From NCBI GenBank assembly GCA_013400115.1, contig VXBP01000359.1, forward strand, positions 124,001 through 188,000: 64,000 nt of DNA, in the 5' to 3' direction. Shown here piece by piece: positions 59,400 through 64,000 of this stretch. The stretch's first letter is position 1, and every line of letters starts with the position of its first letter. Source of the DNA: Rhinopomastus cyanomelas. Its lineage: Eukaryota > Chordata > Aves > Bucerotiformes > Rhinopomastidae. The notes under the pieces are model-generated. The model worked only from the letters and a program-made list of their open reading frames with translations. It was not told where the DNA came from and made no database searches. A program made the translations under genes and the position numbers.

Positions 59400-59812
59400 A
59401 ATCATAGAATCACTAGGGATCAGAAGGGACATCAAAAGATCATCAACTCCAGTCCACCTGAAACAGCAGGATCACCTAGACCAAGTCGCACAGGAACATA
59501 CCAAGCAGGCTTTAAACATCTCCAGAGAAAGAGACTCAGAGACCCAGCTCCCTCAGCCTCTCCTCATAAGGGAGGTGCTCCACTTCCTTCACCATCTTGG
59601 CTGCTTTATGCTGGACACCCTCCAGCAGCTTTGTGTCCTTCTGGAACTGTGGGGCCCAGAGCTGGAAACAATACTTCAGATGTGGTCTCACTAATGCAGA
59701 GTAGATGGGGAGAAGAACCTCTCGATCTGCTAACCACTCCCCTTCTGATCCACCCCAGGATGCTGTTGGCCCTCTTGGCCACAAGAGCACATTGCTGGCT
59801 CATAGTCATCCT
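59400..59812 (-). mobile_element. CR1 LINE, class A, with large internal deletion
   Basis: 3' tail and ORF2 end to CTCCAGAGAAAGAGACTC, then a jump to AGAGACCCAGCTCCC (about 300 bp lost, CTC shared). It continues 5' through TGTGGTCTCACTAATGCAG to GGCTCATAGTCATCC. The minus frame 59536-59790 reads SRSRGSSPHLL-like and KYCFQLWAPQFQKDTKLLEG pieces of ORF2. Confidence 0.93.
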
Positions 59813-60971
59813 TCAGGAATGCTTTGCAGAGTCTATATTTACTTTCAGTAGCATCTATTTGTCCCTAAGTCAGTCCCAAAAAGTCAACAGTAGGGGACAA
59901 CAGGAGTCGCTGCTAGTCATGGAACCAAATAGCACCTTACGGAGGGAGGGACCAGAAACAGTCTGCTTCAGTGTCTAGAGCCAAAGACAGAAGCATGAGC
60001 TTACTGTGACCTTGAAAAGCTGTGGCTATACAGGTCTGGCGTGCTCAGACTTGAACTTTGCTGTGAGGTGACGCAGAGATTGCCAAAAGCTGGGCTTTAC
60101 AATGTGAGTGTGCCTCCAGGATACACTCAGCCTTTGCATGAACGCAAGCGTTTCTCTGCTGACACTGCATGCACTGATATTAAATTGGGAGAGGAGGTGG
60201 GAGGACAGCTTGTGGCTGAGGACTCTGATCCCATTAAAGGTGGTCTTTCACTCACAATACGGAAAAAGTGTAACTGGAAACAAAAACACAAACTGGCATC
60301 TCGGTGAGAGGAGCAGATTGCCCTTTCCCCGTGCGCATCCCAGTGTGACAATTACACTGAGGTTTGTTCCTGTGCTGGCTCTGCCTGTCCCACTCTAATT
60401 CCAGCACTTGGTGTGTTGCCACTGTGTGTACTAGTGCCCCACAAGGCAGTTACCATAAAGCTAGGGCTCAGTGCACACCCGATCCAGAAAGATGGTCAGG
60501 CACTGACACAGAATCTCTTTGTGAAGATGATGTGCGTGGACTATGCAGCTCATAAATGCAAGTAAGAATGATTCTCATGGCTTGGGACCAGAATCTGAGC
60601 ACTAGCACTCTTAAACCCCCCTGAATTGTATTAATACTCTGTGGCACCCTCTTACTGTGGGATGTTGTTAGAGGAATTATTTCATCTAACTGCATGAAGT
60701 CTGTGTCCTGTCAGAAGAATCTTGGCTGACTTATTTCGTTGACCGACTCAGTTATTTTTATGGATAGTGCCACATTGTGCCACAAGCAATGAGATGGTCG
60801 CATCCTGTCTCTAGAACGAGAGATGAAAACAGTTATTGCTATAGTGTGACTTAAAAAAAATACCCTATGTTAGTAAGAAAACAAAGCAGTGTGAAATAGC
60901 TAACATTTCAGCTTCCACAAGTGATTTGGTTTGTTTGAGAAGGGGTAGGAATATTGTCGGTCAGAATTCTG
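59813..60971. other. Single-copy non-coding DNA
   Basis: About 1.16 kb, nothing supported. Confidence 0.45.
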
Positions 60972-62027
60972 CATAGTGTGGTCTGGACGATCGGGTAGAG
61001 AGGTGGATCGTGAACTGGCTGCAGGACTGAAGCCAGAGAGTAGTGGTCAATGGCACGGAGTCTAGTTGGAGGCCTGGATCTAGTGGAGAGCCCCAGGGGT
61101 TGGTACTGGGACTAGTCCTATTCAATGTATTCATTAATGACTTGGAGCAGGGATTAGAGAGCACTGTCAGCAAGTTTGCTGATGACACAAAACTGGGAGG
61201 ACTGGCCGACACCCCAGCAGGCTGTGCTGCCATCAGCTGGGTGGGGAGAAACTGAATGAAATATAACAAGGGCAAGTGTAGAGTCTGGCAAGAGGCAAGA
61301 ACAAGCCCAGGTACCAGTATAGGTTGGGACTGGCCTATTGGAGAAAGGGACCTGGGGTCCTGGTGGACAGCAGGATGACCATGAGCTGGTGATGTGCCCT
61401 TGTAGCCAAGAGGTCCAATGGCATCCTGGGGTGGATCAGAAAGGGGGTGGTTAGCAGATGAAGAGAGGTTCTTCTCCCCTTGTATGCTGTCCTGGTGAGA
61501 CCACATCTGGAATATTGTGTCCAGTTCTGGGCCCCTCAGTTCAAGAAGGGCACAGAACTGCTGGAGAGAGTCCAGCACAAGCAATGAAGATAATGAAGGA
61601 AGTGGAGCACCTCCCTGATGAGGAAAGGCTGAGGGAGCTGGGTCTCTTGAGCTTGGAGGAGACTGAGGGGTGACCTCACTAATGTCTATAAATATGTGAA
61701 GGGTGGGTGTCAGGAGGATGGAGTCAGGCTGTGCTTAAACTCATCTAAGGACATAACAAGGGGCAACGAGTGTCAGCTGGAACACAGGAGGTTCCATATA
61801 AATATGAGAAGGAACCTCCTCCCATTGAGGGTGGTAGAGCACTGGAAGAGGCTGCCTGGTGGGGTTGTGTAGTTTCCTTCTCTGAAGACATTTAAAATCT
61901 CCCTGGCTGTGTTCCTGTGAGACTTGATCTAGGTGAATTTTATGATTCTATGATCCTCCTGTGTCAGGGGGATTGGACTAGATGATCTTCAAGGTCCCTT
62001 CCAGTCCCTAATGTTCTGTGATTCTGT
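60972..62027 (+). mobile_element. CR1 LINE, longest copy (about 1.06 kb)
   Basis: From the RT domain (AGTGTGGTCTGGACGATCGG) through the whole C-terminal region to TGTTCTGTGATTCTGTGG. It is the only copy here that spans RT to tail without a large deletion. Frameshifts occur in several places, and a 16-bp octamer-like insertion sits at 61937-61952. Confidence 0.95.
61043..61673 (+). pseudogene. CR1 ORF2 remnant: RT palm and C-terminal region
   Basis: Frame 61043-61255 shows GEPQGLVLGLVLFNVFINDL (a degraded RT motif B; the usual form is GVPQGSVLGP) and KFADDTKLGG (motif C, catalytic Asp pair kept). Another frame, 61458-61673, reads QAMKIMKEVEHLPDEERLRE and LGLLSLEETEG. Frameshifts separate the parts and no endonuclease domain is present, so it is not functional. 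Confidence 0.9.
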
Positions 62028-62831
62028 GGTAAGTCACTTCTATAGATAGGCCCTGGGTAAAAATATAATGCAAATTTGGTTTGGTTGGGTGGAAGGATGG
62101 GCATGGGGGTGTTTTTTGCATGTTTTATTATTTTTAATAGGCCTAATTTTACTCTTTGTGAAACTGCAGAACAGATCCTAACGATAAGTGTCTTTGTGCA
62201 GAGAGTGGTATTAAATAATATTCTAATTCCTCTACGGCCAGCCAGCATAATACAGATATTAAGGCATAGTGGAGGATGATGTCTTTGATATAAATAGGTT
62301 TTTCTGTGTCACCTACATGCATTATGAATCATGTTGTAGTACTATAATGTACATAATGTAGTACAGATACGTCCTTTGAAATGCATTTTACTTGAGTTGG
62401 GTTCCATATAGGAGAAATCTTCTTTTGCCATTAGTGTTCAGCATAATAATTACTCTTATATAAACTTGGCTGAATTCTTTAGCAGCTTTAAAAGTAGACT
62501 GAAAGGCTAGTGCAGTGTTCACCAAATTTCAGGCAATACTTAAGCTAAAACTGCTCAAAAACAAGTAATAAAGTTGTGCCTGGGTTTTCTGGATATAAAT
62601 AAAAAATGCCATGAAAAGATAACATTTCAGAACCAAATTGAGTTGTTAGTGATGAAGTATTTTAATTATTGGGCTAATTGCCGTATAGTCCTTTAGCAGA
62701 GTAATTATCTGAGCTTCAGTTAAGCCCAGAAATTCCTAGTACTTCTGGAAATTAATTAACTTTTTGATACATGCAAACTTTATTCTGAAGTTTTCTGGAG
62801 TAAAAACTTGGGCATCTGACATGTTTAGAAA
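62028..62831. other. AT-rich single-copy DNA
   Basis: About 800 bp, no gene or repeat recognised. TACATAATGTA-type AT-rich repeats lie near 62340-62365. Confidence 0.45.
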
Positions 62832-62893
62832 GTGGCAGGGGGATTGGACTGGATGATCTTTCGAGGTCCCTTCCAATCCCTAGTGATTCTATG
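62832..62893 (+). mobile_element. CR1 LINE 3' tail, very short
   Basis: About 62 bp: GTGGCAGGGGGATTGGACTG to TAGTGATTCTATGAG. Both stem arms are intact. Confidence 0.9.
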
Positions 62894-63910
62894 AGTATAT
62901 TTTCAGCCAGTAGATTTGTGTAGCTTCAGTGCTGTGATTACAGGCCAAAAACCCATGAGAAGTCACCCCTTTCCCCCTGAAATTTTGCAGCTGTGTATCG
63001 TGGACAGGGTTTCAACCAGTAACAAGAGCCTGGTGATGGAAAACTTGCTCACCAAAGCCTTATAACAGCATAAGGCAAGGGAGATCACCTGTGTTGGTGT
63101 CTGAAGATGCAGAGGGCATGTCCACATCACACTGGGCTGCTCCACTTCTTGTTGTCGTAGTTCAGGACAGCTGTGCAGAACGACACTCACAAGTTCAGTA
63201 GCTGCAGAATCAGTCAGTCTGAACAGCAGAGGTGTGTGTAAACAGGAGATGTAGTAGGGTGGGTGGTTATCTGCCATACGAGTGACCTTCGGTTTAATAC
63301 GCAGCTGTCGGTATTGATTTGATCGTACAACATGCTATCGAACTGAAAAGCAAGATGAGCCAAATCCCCCTCATTGTTCTTGAACGTTGCAAGACTCCTT
63401 ATGTGTATAAGGGGACCAGGAGGTGACTCTATAAAAAGAATATTTATCTGGGTTTTTAGATCATCTGCCAGATTCTAATCTCTGTAGGCATAGAAACAGG
63501 GATTTTTTTTTTTTCTTTGACAGCCACGCATCTGAAATTAGAGTTTAACTCCTACAGTTGTCAAAATAGATTTTCTGTGGTGGCAGAGCTTTTTCTAGCA
63601 TCAAAAAGAATTTTTAGTTTAAGTTTCATCCCTGGTTTATGAAGACTTGGGTTAGTTTTTCATACAGAGTGATTTCTCATCCTCAGTTAGAGGACTCATG
63701 TGCCCCTAATCATTAACATTCCTCCTAGAGGAAGCAGAGTTTAAAAACAGTTTGGATGATGTATGCCACTGGAGGTGATGTCTGCATGTTGTAAGGCATC
63801 TGATGTCTCTCAAGGGCTGGTGGTCAAGGTATCTCTGTACAAAATTTCAACCCAAGAACCACCAAGCAGATGGAATCTTCTGGGCTAATGTAGACCAGAA
63901 TGAAGTTTGT
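62894..63910. other. Single-copy non-coding DNA
   Basis: About 1 kb. A 104-codon minus frame (62963-63277) has no family features. Confidence 0.45.
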
Positions 63911-63980
63911 TATAGAATCATAGAATCATTAGGGGTTGGAAGGGACCTCGAAAGATCATCTAGTCCAATCCCTCTGCTCA
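63911..63980 (-). mobile_element. CR1 LINE 3' tail at window edge
   Basis: TATAGAATCATAGAATCATT octamers, then GGGGTTGGAAGGGACCTCG and ATCTAGTCCAATCCCTCTGC, then unrelated sequence. Confidence 0.88.
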
Positions 63981-64000
63981 GCCAAAAGAAACTTCTAGAC

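Noticed and set aside
59370..59978. 202-codon open frame, plus strand
   Set aside because: About two thirds is the antisense of the minus-strand CR1 at 59400-59812.
60961..61584. 207-codon open frame, minus strand
   Set aside because: Wholly antisense to the CR1 at 60972-62027. Kept only as a curiosity among the findings, not as a gene.
1..64000. CRISPR array, operon or prophage
   Set aside because: The many recurring motifs are dispersed CR1 tails of both orientations with unequal spacing. There are no cas genes, operon-like gene runs or phage genes.

Overview
The window looks like vertebrate, almost certainly avian, nuclear DNA. It has no operons and no convincing long exons. Its only abundant interspersed repeat is the LINE retrotransposon CR1 (Chicken Repeat 1). 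I count about 50 CR1 fragments in both orientations, covering roughly 14 kb, or about 22% of the window by hand tally. CR1 is well below 10% of the chicken genome. So heavy a load of fairly well-preserved copies of one family points to a bird lineage with a CR1 expansion, such as woodpeckers and allies (Piciformes) or hoopoe and scimitarbill (Bucerotiformes). That placement is inference, not something the sequence proves.

No functional protein-coding gene, tRNA, rRNA, snoRNA, CRISPR array or other RNA gene could be supported. The recognisable protein similarity is to decayed CR1 ORF2: reverse transcriptase pieces with the FADD active-site motif at 46122-46451, 53290-53484 and 61043-61255, and many copies of the ORF2 C-terminal tail, the best being 29962-30411. 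The window is therefore best read as intergenic or deep intronic DNA.

Layout. 1-12000: scattered short CR1 tails, a poly-C tract broken by a 22-N assembly gap (811-832), and a possible solo LTR on the minus strand (about 6601-7113). 12000-25700: dense CR1, with three nested insertions (12027-12847, 16581-16816, 19079-19697). 25630-28720 and 31450-34400: nearly CR1-free. 34400-37950: a second dense block with a nested insertion at 37226-37933. 37934-45966: sparse CR1, with long AT-rich stretches that could be conserved non-coding DNA. 45967-54042: dense again, with an inverted/composite copy, a head-to-head pair and RT-bearing copies. 54043-64000: mostly single-copy DNA, with one 1.05-kb CR1 (60972-62027) and short tails.

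At least three CR1 classes are visible. Class A is the abundant, well-preserved one, ending in GGATTGGACTAGATGATC, a TCCAATCCC stem and ATTCTGTG octamers. Class B (12370-12720, 50406-50682) and the classes at 9185-9456, 42232-42391 and 34404-34803, and at 16905-17008 and 28724-28840, are more diverged. No new biological system was found. What merits a second look is the set of CR1 rearrangements: nested insertions, a local inversion, a twin-priming-like composite, a head-to-head pair, a 16-bp tail-only insertion and a perfect palindrome.
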